A DNA stretch of 64,000 nucleotides. It comes from an uncultured Eubacteriales bacterium (GTDB lineage Bacteria > Bacillota > Clostridia > Oscillospirales > CAG-272). The translations under genes were made by a program, and so were the position numbers. The stretch is from assembly GCA_900544985.1 (NCBI GenBank), contig UQXK01000002.1, positions 62,001 to 126,000 of the forward strand, given 5' to 3'. Shown here in pieces: positions 19,601-29,128 of the stretch (positions within the stretch are counted from its first letter, which is position 1; every line of letters begins with the position of its first letter). The notes under the pieces were generated by a model that worked only from the letters and a program-made list of their open reading frames with translations, was not told where the DNA came from and searched no databases.

Positions 19601-20224
19601 TCAGATCACTGTCAATTTTATAAGACCTTTGTACTCGAAAATATCGGGAATATTTTCTTTTCCGTGGCGTTCACCTTCGCGTTCGACATCGAAAATCAGA
19701 TAATATTCGCCGTTTTCCAAATCCGAAAGATCGATTTCGATAAAATCGGTTATTTGTTTTACGGAATTTTCAAATTCGATATCATCCGCGCTGTATATGA
19801 AGCATCTTTCTATCTTGCTGAAATCATCGAAAACAAGGTCGTATCTTTTTGTTTTATCGAAAGTTACATCCGGTATATCTTTTTCGTAGTCGGTCGTTTT
19901 AAAAGGCACACTGCCCTCGCCGTTCAATACCGCATTTCCATCTTTTTCATCATAAAGTCTCGCTTTGGAGAAAAGCAAAAACGGATCATAGTTTGCCGCT
20001 GTTTTGGCGTCCTCTATATTTACAAGACCGATATTATAATAAATCATATTTTTATTAGAGCGATTTAAAAAAGAAGTCTTTGTCGAAGGAACCATCACCC
20101 TTCCGAGCTCATCAGTCATAACGGGCGCCTCGGTGGAAGAATCGGTATTTTTGCCGCACCCCGCAAAAATAACAAGTGAAAATACAAGTACAATACAAAA
20201 GAATAAAGAAAACGCTTTTTTCAT
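19601..20224 (-). CDS. Lipoprotein of unknown function (paralogue of the next lipoprotein)
   Basis: 207 aa with a lipoprotein signal peptide (VIFAGC, lipidated Cys23). No known domain recognised. The stretch from about residue 80 to the end aligns by eye with the neighbouring 315-aa lipoprotein: SKARLYDEKDGNAVLNGEG then VPF, FDDFSKIERCFIY, and DLSDLENGEYYLIFDVE. This looks like an all-beta extracytoplasmic domain. ATG at 20224 follows GGAGGT. Separate promoter and terminator. Confidence 0.8.
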   Translation of the reverse strand: MKKAFSLFFCIVLVFSLVIFAGCGKNTDSSTEAPVMTDELGRVMVPSTKTSFLNRSNKNMIYYNIGLVNIEDAKTAANYDPFLLFSKARLYDEKDGNAVLNGEGSVPFKTTDYEKDIPDVTFDKTKRYDLVFDDFSKIERCFIYSADDIEFENSVKQITDFIEIDLSDLENGEYYLIFDVEREGERHGKENIPDIFEYKGLIKLTVI

Positions 20225-20342
20225 TTTTACCTCCGTTAAAATACTTTAATACAGCCCGAAAAATATATAAAAAATGAAGATAATATCGATGTTGAAAGAC
20301 TTTTTTATATCTATTTAAAACCAAAAATAAGTTTTATGATTT

Positions 20343-20371
20343 ATAGTAACATATATTTTCATTTTATGCAA
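20343..20371 (-). promoter_or_regulatory. Candidate promoter of the 207-aa lipoprotein gene
   Basis: On the minus strand: TTGCAT (20371-20366), 17-nt spacer, TACTAT (20348-20343). This implies a leader of about 110 nt. Confidence 0.45.
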
Positions 20372-20397
20372 TATTAAATATTTTTTGCCACACAAAC

Positions 20398-20444
20398 AAA
20401 ACATGCACCGAAGAAACGTAAAAGCGTTCATCGGTGCGTGTTTT
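20398..20444 (-). terminator. Terminator of the 315-aa lipoprotein gene
   Basis: Arms 20398-20411 and 20431-20444 (AAAACATGCACCGA and its complement, one T-G pair), with a further AACG/CGTT pairing inside the loop. Weak T-run on the minus side; about 100 nt after the stop. Confidence 0.6.
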
Positions 20445-20542
20445 TATGAGTTTTATTTCCCGCAAAACAGAATATTAAATCCATGCTTTTCGGAGTGTAA
20501 AAAGGTAACAAAATTCCTTATCCGCGGAATGTTTTTCAATAA

Positions 20543-21490
20543 TCAGTTTTTGTTGATAAACTCATCGATGTCGCCCGTTCGTATATCTACGTATACGTTG
20601 TCATCGGCTTTGGAAACAAGCAGTATATATTCGGGAGACGTCTCTAAACTTCCTCCGCCGACCGACAAATAATAGTTTTCATCAACGTCATAGCGGAAAA
20701 TATAAAGTCCGGAGCCTATATCTTCATGCGGGTACTGTTCAAAATCGCTCCATGAGAGTTCCTTGCCTTTTCCCGAAAGCGCTCTTATCTTTTCTATTGT
20801 CAGTTTGGAAGATACATCGCCGAGATGTTGCGGAACAATATTCAAAGCGACAGCACATTCATAATAATAACTATCCGTAAAGAATACTCCCGTGTCGTCT
20901 GTGTGACTGTTTCCGAGTCTTTTTATACCGAACATGACATAATATTCCCCTGCTTCAACATCGGAAAAATCGATATCGGAAACATCGTCGAATGTTTTTA
21001 TCGGCTCTTCATGTCTGCCGTCTTCCTTTTTATAAAGTTTGCAGCTTAGTACCGTTGTAAAATCATCGAAAATTATAGATGCCTTTGAGCCTTTTTCAAT
21101 CTCTATAAGCGGCACATTGTCGTAGTACATTGCGATATCGAAAGGAAATACGCCCACGCCGTCCATATTTAAGGCATTCTTACCGTCCCATATCTTTGCG
21201 GAAGAAAACAATCTCCAAGGGAAGCATTTTTCGCCTCCGGAAACAAACTGCAAACGATATTCGGATTCATTTACGTTTTCCCAGATGACCGTTGTCATGG
21301 GAGTAGTGGGAATTTTATCGTCTGCCTTATCTTTTCCGGGTTCGGTGGAATGTACGGCATTTTCCTCGGGAGAGGTATTATTCGTCTTTTCCGTAGTTTG
21401 AGCGGGAATATTTTCTTTTCCGCAGCCTACAAATACAAATATCGAAATGCACATCATAATAACGATTAAAAGCGATAAGATTTTCTTCAT
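20543..21490 (-). CDS. Lipoprotein of unknown function (paralogue of the 207-aa lipoprotein)
   Basis: 315 aa from ATG 21490; the longer frame begins with a GTG inside the SD (GAGGTG) and is rejected. Lipobox FVGC with lipidated Cys23, then a Thr/Glu-rich linker. The segment from about residue 95 to 210 parallels the 207-aa neighbour: SSAKIWDGKNALNMDGVGVFPF, IIFDDFTTVLSCKLY, and DIDFSDVEAGEYYVMFGIK. It has an additional C-terminal domain (about 225-315, ending VYVDIRTGDIDEFINKN). Function unknown; extracytoplasmic. Confidence 0.8.
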   Translation of the reverse strand: MKKILSLLIVIMMCISIFVFVGCGKENIPAQTTEKTNNTSPEENAVHSTEPGKDKADDKIPTTPMTTVIWENVNESEYRLQFVSGGEKCFPWRLFSSAKIWDGKNALNMDGVGVFPFDIAMYYDNVPLIEIEKGSKASIIFDDFTTVLSCKLYKKEDGRHEEPIKTFDDVSDIDFSDVEAGEYYVMFGIKRLGNSHTDDTGVFFTDSYYYECAVALNIVPQHLGDVSSKLTIEKIRALSGKGKELSWSDFEQYPHEDIGSGLYIFRYDVDENYYLSVGGGSLETSPEYILLVSKADDNVYVDIRTGDIDEFINKN

Positions 21491-21580
21491 AAGAATCACC
21501 TCATTTTTTTATTTTCACTTATTAGTCGCATTGAAAATAAATTTATCTCACAAAAAAATTCGTATCGCAATCGCAAAAAA

Positions 21581-21608
21581 ATCACGGATGAGCAAAATCA
21601 TCCGTGAT
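21581..21608 (-). terminator. Terminator of guaB
   Basis: Perfect 11-bp arms ATCACGGATGA (21581-21591) and complement (21598-21608), followed on the minus strand by T6; 19 nt after the stop. Confidence 0.88.
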
Positions 21609-21626
21609 CTGTAATTATCGGTTATA

Positions 21627-23182
<1,556 letters not shown>

Positions 23183-23249
23183 CAAAGTAACGGATAAAAA
23201 AATAAAATAAGAAAAATATAATTTTATAAGAAAGAAAAGAGGTGAAAAA

Positions 23250-23456
23250 ATGAAGAAAAAAGATAAAAAGTCGCCAAGCGCGGAAGAGCTTTCGGAAAAA
23301 GCCATGTTCTATAATCCCTGCGTATGCACGACGGAGACCACGGGATATGTCCAACAAATTCCGGAAGATAAAGAAAACGCGGAATCTCTCAGCGATATCA
23401 CAGAGGTCCCCGTCGCAGCGCTCGACGGAAGCAGCGCCCACGGCAAGGCAAGATAA
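23250..23456 (+). CDS. Small protein of unknown function (68 aa)
   Basis: ATG at 23250 has AGAGGTG six nt upstream, and a strong terminator overlaps the end of the gene, so it is very likely translated although short. Sequence features: Lys-rich start, then EELSEKAMFYNPCVCTTETTGY with a CxC pair, then an acidic region and DITEVPVAA. No signal peptide or membrane segment. Family not recognised. It stands alone between guaB (divergent) and fucI (convergent). Confidence 0.75.
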   Translation: MKKKDKKSPSAEELSEKAMFYNPCVCTTETTGYVQQIPEDKENAESLSDITEVPVAALDGSSAHGKAR

Positions 23457-23486
23457 AAAAAGGCAGGGATTTCCCTGCCTTTTTTA
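23455..23486. terminator. Bidirectional terminator between the 68-aa gene and fucI
   Basis: Perfect arms 23455-23469 and 23472-23486 (A-run plus GGCAGGGA and complement), two-nt centre, T7 on either reading. Confidence 0.88.
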
Positions 23487-23487
23487 A

Positions 23488-25272
23488 TTATTTGTAAAGA
23501 GGACCGTATGCCGCACACGCGCGATAGTCTGCGCCTTCGAGATCCTTTGTGCCGAAAGCATTCCATGCCGTCGGACGGAAGATCTTATCTTCGGGAACGT
23601 TGTGCATGCTTACGGGTATGCGGAGCATAGAGCAAAGCGTTATAAGGTCAGCGCCTATATGACCGTAGGAAATTGCACCGTGGTTAGCACCCCAGTGGTT
23701 CATAACGTCATAAGCCGATTTGAACGCGCTTCCCTCTTTGCCGTCGCAGCGAGGTGTAAACCATGTGCAGGGCCATGTGGGATTTGTGCGCTCCATAAGA
23801 GTATCGGAAACTTCGTCGGGAAGTTTAACAGTCCAGCCCTCTGCTATTTGAAGCATCGGTCCGAGCCCCTTGACAAGATTGAGTCTTATCATTGTAACAG
23901 GCATTTCCGCTCTTGTCGTGAAATGAGAGGAGAAACCGCCGCCGCGGAAGTTGTCAAAGCCGGCTTCGCACCAAACGGTAGCGTCCGTCATCTTCTTTAT
24001 GTCTTCGTCCGTTACATCCCACCATTTTTTCATTACGGCATTGCCGTTTTCATCCGTGCATTCGCCGCACGCGTCAAGGCAGGCAGCGCCGGAATTGAGA
24101 AGGTGTATAAGACCTCCGTTTTCTTTTGCGAGCCCTTCGAGCTCATATCCGGTAACTCTCTTTGTAGCTTCGGGAGACCAGAATGTACGCACATCGGCAA
24201 ATATCTGCGCTCTGTTCGTAAGAAGCTTGCAGAAGAGCATTCCCAGACCGTTGAGCACGTCGTTCTCTGTCGCAAGAACGATAGGCTCTTTCTTTCCTTC
24301 GAAATCGAAAGAAGAGTTGAGTATAGCTTCGGGATAGTCGCAGTTCGGCCAGTGGTCTGTCCATTGACGCTGTCCCTGGAAGCCTGCGCATATAGCATTA
24401 TGTCCGACCATTTCTTCCTTGAACTGTTCGGGAAGATTGGGATTGCCCTTTATAAGGTCTTTTATAATGCAGTACATTTTTATTGTAAATTCCCACTGTT
24501 TGTCTTTCTGTTCACGGTTGAACTTGACAAAGTCGGGATTGTCGTCTCTGCCCTCTTTGCAGTGTTCACGGGTCCATGCAAGAGCTTTTTCATATTCTTC
24601 TTTATTATATATGCCCTCTTCCATGCGGCGAAGTATCTCTACTTCATCGACGGATTCCACTCTGAGTCCGAGATATTCTTCCATGAAAGCCTGATCCATT
24701 ATAGATCCGCCTATACCCATGCAGACAGAACCTATTTGGAGATATGATTTACCGCGCATGGAAGCTGCGGCAACGGCGGCACGGCCGAATCTCAAAAGCT
24801 TCTCTTTTACGTCTTCGGGAATATTGGTAACGTCGTCGCGGTCCTGAACCTCATGACCGTAGATACCGAATGCGGGAAGCCCTTTTTGCGCGTGCGTCGC
24901 AAGTACGGATGCAAGGTATACGGCGCCGGGTCTCTCCGTTCCGTTAAATCCCCAAACGCCCTTTATTGTCATCGGGTCCATGTCCATCGTCTCCGAACCG
25001 TAGCACCAGCAAGGAGCAACCGTAAGGGTGATAGCAACGCCCTCTTTACGGAATTTTTCGGCGCAAGCGGCGGATTCGGGAACACGGCCTATCGTCGTAT
25101 CGGCAATAACAACTTTTACAGGCGTACCGTCTGAATAGCAAAGATTTTCCTCAAAAAGTTTTTTTGCGGCAAGAGCCATAGCCATTGTCTGATCTTCAAG
25201 ACCTTCGCGGAGCTTCATAGGTCCGCGGCGTCCGTCGATCGCCGGACGAATTCCTATAACAGGATAAGACAT
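23488..25272 (-). CDS. fucI: L-fucose isomerase
   Basis: Interconverts L-fucose and L-fuculose (and often D-arabinose/D-ribulose) with a divalent metal. The 594 residues align along the whole length with the FucI family: [13 protein letters not shown] at the start, [30 protein letters not shown], the metal ligands in [10 protein letters not shown] (Glu) and [12 protein letters not shown] (Asp), and the late [17 protein letters not shown] (His). ATG at 25272 follows GGAGG. No fuculokinase or fuculose-phosphate aldolase is nearby, so it is a single-gene unit. It has its own promoter with an operator-like palindrome. Confidence 0.97.
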   Translation of the reverse strand: MSYPVIGIRPAIDGRRGPMKLREGLEDQTMAMALAAKKLFEENLCYSDGTPVKVVIADTTIGRVPESAACAEKFRKEGVAITLTVAPCWCYGSETMDMDPMTIKGVWGFNGTERPGAVYLASVLATHAQKGLPAFGIYGHEVQDRDDVTNIPEDVKEKLLRFGRAAVAAASMRGKSYLQIGSVCMGIGGSIMDQAFMEEYLGLRVESVDEVEILRRMEEGIYNKEEYEKALAWTREHCKEGRDDNPDFVKFNREQKDKQWEFTIKMYCIIKDLIKGNPNLPEQFKEEMVGHNAICAGFQGQRQWTDHWPNCDYPEAILNSSFDFEGKKEPIVLATENDVLNGLGMLFCKLLTNRAQIFADVRTFWSPEATKRVTGYELEGLAKENGGLIHLLNSGAACLDACGECTDENGNAVMKKWWDVTDEDIKKMTDATVWCEAGFDNFRGGGFSSHFTTRAEMPVTMIRLNLVKGLGPMLQIAEGWTVKLPDEVSDTLMERTNPTWPCTWFTPRCDGKEGSAFKSAYDVMNHWGANHGAISYGHIGADLITLCSMLRIPVSMHNVPEDKIFRPTAWNAFGTKDLEGADYRACAAYGPLYK

Positions 25273-25353
25273 ATTACAAAACCTCCATTTTGTTTTAGCG
25301 ATATTTCAAATCGCCTTTATTTTTCTTTAAATAAATCATCTATATTTTATAAA

Positions 25354-25374
25354 TACAAATGCTTTACATTTGTA
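25354..25374 (-). promoter_or_regulatory. Operator-like palindrome at the fucI transcription start
   Basis: Perfect 8-bp inverted repeat TACAAATG (25354-25361) and CATTTGTA (25367-25374) with a 5-nt centre. It begins 5 nt downstream of the -10 hexamer, so it covers the predicted start site, where a repressor would block transcription. The binding protein is not known. Confidence 0.55.
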
Positions 25375-25379
25375 ATGGT

Positions 25380-25408
25380 ATTATATCATGCACAATTTAA
25401 TAAATCAA
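25380..25408 (-). promoter_or_regulatory. Sigma-A promoter of fucI
   Basis: On the minus strand: TTGATT (25408-25403), 17-nt spacer, perfect TATAAT (25385-25380); leader of about 100 nt. Confidence 0.75.
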
Positions 25409-25717
25409 TAAAATTCCTTTAAAATACAGAAGAAGTTGATAAAATTTTCCCTTTCCGCTTCAAAAAACGCGGCTGTAAAAAAACAAGGTGAAAGACGCTC
25501 TTGAAATTCCGGCACAAATAAAAAAAGCGAAACTTATTTTTCAGATAAGCCCGCACTTTATGTAAATCGCTCTATAATCGGGAATTTGCTCCTATACGCA
25601 GGAAAAACAAACCCGATTTTTAACATAACCCCATACAAGGATCCTTTTTGAGACAGAATAAAATAATCTTCCGAAACACGAAAAGCAACATTATCAAAAC
25701 AAACGGCAGATAGAAAT

Positions 25718-25957
25718 TTAAAGACCGTTATCATTCAAAAAATCATCTATTACATTGCGAAAATGAAGATGTGGAATCTGAAAACCGTTACATAACATTG
25801 TCAGGATTTCAACCCGGTGTATATCAAAAGAAATATCGGGTACCGAATCCAAAATTGTGTGCTCATCATTTTTATCCACGACCGCGATACCGTAGCTTTC
25901 TCTTTCCTCACCGCCCAAAAAATACGTATTTTTAATAATTATATACAAGATGTCCAT
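25718..25957 (-). CDS. Small protein of unknown function (79 aa)
   Basis: ATG at 25957 has AAGGA upstream. The sequence (YGIAVVDKNDEHTILDSVPDIS, then HRVEILTMLCNGFQIPHLHFRNVIDDFL) has the pattern of a small clostridial family I loosely associate with DUF6514: a YGI strand, a VPDIS segment and a C-terminal HLxxVxxDFL helix. No signal peptide or membrane helix. Function unknown. It is the only gene in about 900 nt between fucI and dapA. Confidence 0.6.
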   Translation of the reverse strand: MDILYIIIKNTYFLGGEERESYGIAVVDKNDEHTILDSVPDISFDIHRVEILTMLCNGFQIPHLHFRNVIDDFLNDNGL

Positions 25958-26175
25958 GTTAAAATTCCTTAAACAATTTACTTTACGGCAAAGGAAATAA
26001 ACATAAACAAAACATCATTTCTCTCGGTCGTGTGAATGAGTCTACCAAAACCGATTTGACTGAACAATGAATCAAGATTCCATTTAATCCGAAAACAACC
26101 AAAAATCTATCGTATTTTGTCATTTTTTGTTGAATTATAGATTTTTTTACAGAAAAAAGTCAAAATTTACAAAAT

Positions 26176-26206
26176 AAAAAAGAGAGGTTTTTTCACCTCT
26201 CTTTTT
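26176..26206 (-). terminator. Terminator of dapA
   Basis: Perfect 12-bp arms 26176-26187 and 26195-26206 (AAAAAGAGAGGT and complement); 12 nt after the dapA stop. Confidence 0.85.
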
Positions 26207-26217
26207 CGGAAAATATG

Positions 26218-27135
26218 TTAAAAAGATCTTGTCACACCGTAATTTTCGAAGTCGACGGCAACTTTTTTAAGCTCGTTTAAAAGAACGGAACGCGCTTTTT
26301 CCGACATCTTATACAGCGGCAGACGAAAATCCCCGACTCTTCCGACTTCCGGAAAATCTATAATGTTCATTGCGGTTTTTATCGGTATGGGATTGGGCTC
26401 TGCAAAAAGAGCGTGTATAAGAGGTTGATATCTGTGCTGTATATCGGATGCTTTTTGCATTTTTCCGGATACAGCGCATTTTACAAGTTCGGCGCATTCA
26501 CGCGGCAAAATATTTGCAAGAACGGATATTATGCCTCTGGCACCGACGCAAAGCGCCGGCATGTTCATTTCGTCGGAACCGCAATATACGGTAAATCCCG
26601 CATCGGCGCATTCGCATACATCGGTAAAAAATCCGATATTTCCGCTCGCCTCTTTTATTCCGCAGATATTTTCGTGTTTTTTCAGTCTTTTTATCTCATC
26701 TATGCTTACGGAACATCCTGTTCGCGACGGAACGTTGTATATTATTATCGGTGTGCTTACACTGTCCGCGCAAGTTTCGAAATGTTTTATCATTCCATCT
26801 GAATTTGTTTTATTATAATAAGGAGTAAGAAGAAGTATCGCGTCGGCACCGAGACCGTCGGCGCTTATACATCTTTTCTTCGCACGAAGCGTGTCGTTTG
26901 ATCCGCAGCCCGCTATAACGGGAATTTTCCCTCCCGCGCGCCTTACCGCAAAGCCTATGAGCGCCTCCGTCTCCGCGTCATTGAGCGTCGGAGCCTCCCC
27001 GGTTGTGCCGAGCACGACTATACCGCCCGAACCGTTCTGTATATGAAAATCTATTATTCTTCCGTAACAGTCGAAATCTATATCTCCGTTTTCTTTAAAA
27101 GGAGTGACAAGAGCGGCTATTGAGCCTGCTATCAT
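26218..27135 (-). CDS. dapA: 4-hydroxy-tetrahydrodipicolinate synthase
   Basis: Condenses pyruvate and aspartate semialdehyde at the entry to lysine and diaminopimelate synthesis. The start was set at ATG 27135 (MIAGSIAALVTPF), six nt after GGAGGTG; the longer frame starts with the GTG of the SD. The 305 residues include GTTGEAPTL (about 45), the Tyr of YNVPSRTG (about 136) and the Schiff-base Lys in GIKEASG (about 164). A related aldolase such as N-acetylneuraminate lyase is less likely given these motifs. Separate transcript with its own terminator; no other lys genes nearby. Confidence 0.93.
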   Translation of the reverse strand: MIAGSIAALVTPFKENGDIDFDCYGRIIDFHIQNGSGGIVVLGTTGEAPTLNDAETEALIGFAVRRAGGKIPVIAGCGSNDTLRAKKRCISADGLGADAILLLTPYYNKTNSDGMIKHFETCADSVSTPIIIYNVPSRTGCSVSIDEIKRLKKHENICGIKEASGNIGFFTDVCECADAGFTVYCGSDEMNMPALCVGARGIISVLANILPRECAELVKCAVSGKMQKASDIQHRYQPLIHALFAEPNPIPIKTAMNIIDFPEVGRVGDFRLPLYKMSEKARSVLLNELKKVAVDFENYGVTRSF

Positions 27136-27176
27136 AAAAATCACCTCCGTTATATAATATACAAAAAAAGAAAAAA

Positions 27177-27197
27177 AGCTCCCGATATACGGGAACT
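27177..27197 (-). terminator. Terminator of the tmcAL-GNAT unit
   Basis: Short stem 27177-27184 / 27190-27197 with one mismatch, followed on the minus strand by a long T-rich run; 41 nt after the GNAT stop. Confidence 0.65.
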
Positions 27198-27237
27198 TTA
27201 AAATATTTTCAAAAGCGCGGAAATATACTTATAATAT

Positions 27238-27765
27238 TCAGACGGACGATTTTACCGAAAAAACCGTATGCGGCATATCCATATTATAATAATGTTTTAC
27301 GATTTCTCCGACACTTCTCATTCCGACTCTCTTTGCAACGTTTTGAGAAGCTGTGTTCGCATCTCTTATTATAGAGTATACCTCCTTGAACGAAAGGACC
27401 TCGAAAGCGTATTTTTTCATGGCGAGCGCCGCTTCCGTCGCATAACCGTTATGCCAGAAATCCCGATTAAGCAAATACCCTATCTCGGGTACCGATTTTC
27501 CGCTAAAATCCTGCATCGTAATTCCGCATTGACCTATAAACTCTCCCGTTTCCCGAAGTATCATTCCGAAAAGTCCGAATCCGTATGTTTCATAATTTTT
27601 CAGCTGTTTTTCAAGCCAATACATAACTTCTTCGTCGGAAAAAGCGTGTTCGTATGCATACATTGTTTTTTCGTCCTGCAAGATTTTATTTAACGACGGT
27701 ATATCGTCATACGTCATTTTTCTCATGAAAAGGCGGTCTGTCTCTATAATAATATTTTTCTCCAT
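27238..27765 (-). CDS. GNAT acetyltransferase, RimJ/RimL type
   Basis: 175 aa, complete GNAT fold. It opens with IIETDRLFMRKMTYDDIPSLN, has IGQCGI and EIGYLLNRDFWHNGYATEAALAMKKYAF for acetyl-CoA binding, and ends in the RimL-like EVYSIIRDANTASQNVAKRVGM. These enzymes acetylate protein N-termini or small molecules; the substrate is not predictable. ATG at 27765 follows GGAGT. It starts 13 nt after tmcAL and probably shares its transcript. Confidence 0.88.
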   Translation of the reverse strand: MEKNIIIETDRLFMRKMTYDDIPSLNKILQDEKTMYAYEHAFSDEEVMYWLEKQLKNYETYGFGLFGMILRETGEFIGQCGITMQDFSGKSVPEIGYLLNRDFWHNGYATEAALAMKKYAFEVLSFKEVYSIIRDANTASQNVAKRVGMRSVGEIVKHYYNMDMPHTVFSVKSSV

Positions 27766-27778
27766 ATCAAACTCCGTA

Positions 27779-28960
27779 TCAAAATATATAAGGCGATTTT
27801 TTCATAATATCCGAAGTGCTCTCGGTATTTTCAAGCGACAATCCCCATAGTGCAGAAACTCTTCGTGAAAGAGAAAATGCGCGTTTTACCTCGTCGTTTT
27901 CTTTTATATAGTCGGCGGGTTTCGTTATTATCGGTATCGAAGATTTTTTCCTCGCCGACGCAAGAAGCTCTCTTCCCTTTTTATTCGCCGCCAAAAGAAG
28001 CGTATACGCTGGTCTTTGCGAAAGCATATACGGCATAACGCCGAAGAAAGAAAAAACAAGAGCGCGCCGTATACGCGACATGGAATATTTCTTTGTCGCA
28101 GTTAAAGAATAAAGCTCCTCCATCGAATGCGCACTCCTTGCGGCATTTATGAGCCTTTGAGAAAGAGTCATATCATTTTCCGCAAAAGAAGAAAGCTCTT
28201 CCGCCGTTTTTGAAGTGAGAAACGCCGAAAAAACAGGAAACAATCTTTCCGCGTCGGATATATTTCCCCTGTCCTTCTGTTCCGCAAGGATTTTGTATGA
28301 ATAATCCGGCAGCATAAAAGGCAATTTTTCGTCGCCGTCTGCGAGCGCGCGCCTTATCGTCGACGCGGAGGATATCCCATTTCCCGCACCGTTAAAAGAT
28401 TCTCCTTCACGTCTGACGCAGGAAAAACCGATCTCGGATTTTCTTTTTATAAGTTCCGAAACGTACGCAACGGCAAGAATATCGTTTGATCCGTTAAATG
28501 AAAAATCCTCGCCGTAAAGCTTTCTGTATGTGTCAAAATATACAGCGCCGTACGGATTTCCCGCGTTTTCCTTTATGGAGAGTGATAAAGAAGCGGAAAA
28601 ATTCTCGGAAAGAATATTTTCGGCGGCGGTCCTTATCTTTTCCTTGTCGGCACATTCGCTTCCGAAGACGATCTCGTCTATAAATCCGAGTCGCGATATT
28701 ATGTCAATACCTCCGAAAGCAAACTTTTCGCTTCCCGAAACAGAATACGGAAAAGGAAGCTCTAAGACAAGGTCGGCACCTCCCATAACGGCGGCGCGCG
28801 CACGTTCGTATTTTGAAATAACGGCGCACTCTCCCCGCTCGGTAAAATCTCCGCTCATTATCGCCGTTACGGTATCTCCCTCTTTTTTTACGGAGGATAT
28901 CAGATATTCATGTCCCTTATGAAAGGGATTGTATTCGCAAATCACGGCATAATTTTTCAT
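27779..28960 (-). CDS. tmcAL: tRNA(Met) cytidine acetate ligase
   Basis: Forms N4-acetylcytidine at the wobble position of elongator tRNA-Met from acetate and ATP (the YlbM family). The 393-residue form starts at ATG 28960 (MKNYAVICEYNPFHKGH), with GGAG 12 nt upstream; an earlier TTG/ATG lacks an SD. HIGH-like motif PFHKGH near the N-terminus, MSGDFTERGE, LELPFPYSVSGSEKFA, and GISSASTIRRAL. Acetate use fits the divergent acetate kinase gene next door, though that may be chance. Confidence 0.92.
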   Translation of the reverse strand: MKNYAVICEYNPFHKGHEYLISSVKKEGDTVTAIMSGDFTERGECAVISKYERARAAVMGGADLVLELPFPYSVSGSEKFAFGGIDIISRLGFIDEIVFGSECADKEKIRTAAENILSENFSASLSLSIKENAGNPYGAVYFDTYRKLYGEDFSFNGSNDILAVAYVSELIKRKSEIGFSCVRREGESFNGAGNGISSASTIRRALADGDEKLPFMLPDYSYKILAEQKDRGNISDAERLFPVFSAFLTSKTAEELSSFAENDMTLSQRLINAARSAHSMEELYSLTATKKYSMSRIRRALVFSFFGVMPYMLSQRPAYTLLLAANKKGRELLASARKKSSIPIITKPADYIKENDEVKRAFSLSRRVSALWGLSLENTESTSDIMKKSPYIF

Positions 28961-29008
28961 TTTCTGCTGTTTCTCCGTCACAATCATCAAATTTATCGAA
29001 AATTTCTA

Positions 29009-29037
29009 TTGAAAAAGTACAAAACATCATTTATAAT
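29009..29037 (+). promoter_or_regulatory. Sigma-A promoter of ackA
   Basis: TTGAAA (29009-29014), 17-nt spacer, perfect TATAAT (29032-29037); leader about 85 nt. Confidence 0.8.
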
Positions 29038-29128
29038 ATGTTTTTAGTAGCATTTAAATCCATGTTGTTTATATTATATCATGCATTTTCAAAAAATCAA
29101 ATAAGAAGTTGAATCGGAGGTTTTTTAA

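Larger units (their letters stand above)
20225..20542. other. Gap between two lipoprotein genes
   Basis: Holds the promoter of the 207-aa lipoprotein gene (20343-20371) and the terminator of the 315-aa one (20398-20444). No gene seen. Confidence 0.5.
25273..25717. other. AT-rich intergenic region upstream of fucI
   Basis: Holds the fucI promoter and operator-like palindrome (25354-25408). From 25440 to 25717 no gene is recognised; a short open frame (25488-25565, 25 codons) has no support. Confidence 0.5.

Noticed and set aside
25488..25565. Short GTG-initiated frame upstream of fucI
   Set aside because: Only 25 codons, weak SD, no recognisable protein pattern or terminator; at most a remnant.
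27135..27237. Lysine riboswitch upstream of dapA
   Set aside because: The 100-nt gap is too short and contains only the GNAT terminator and an SD.
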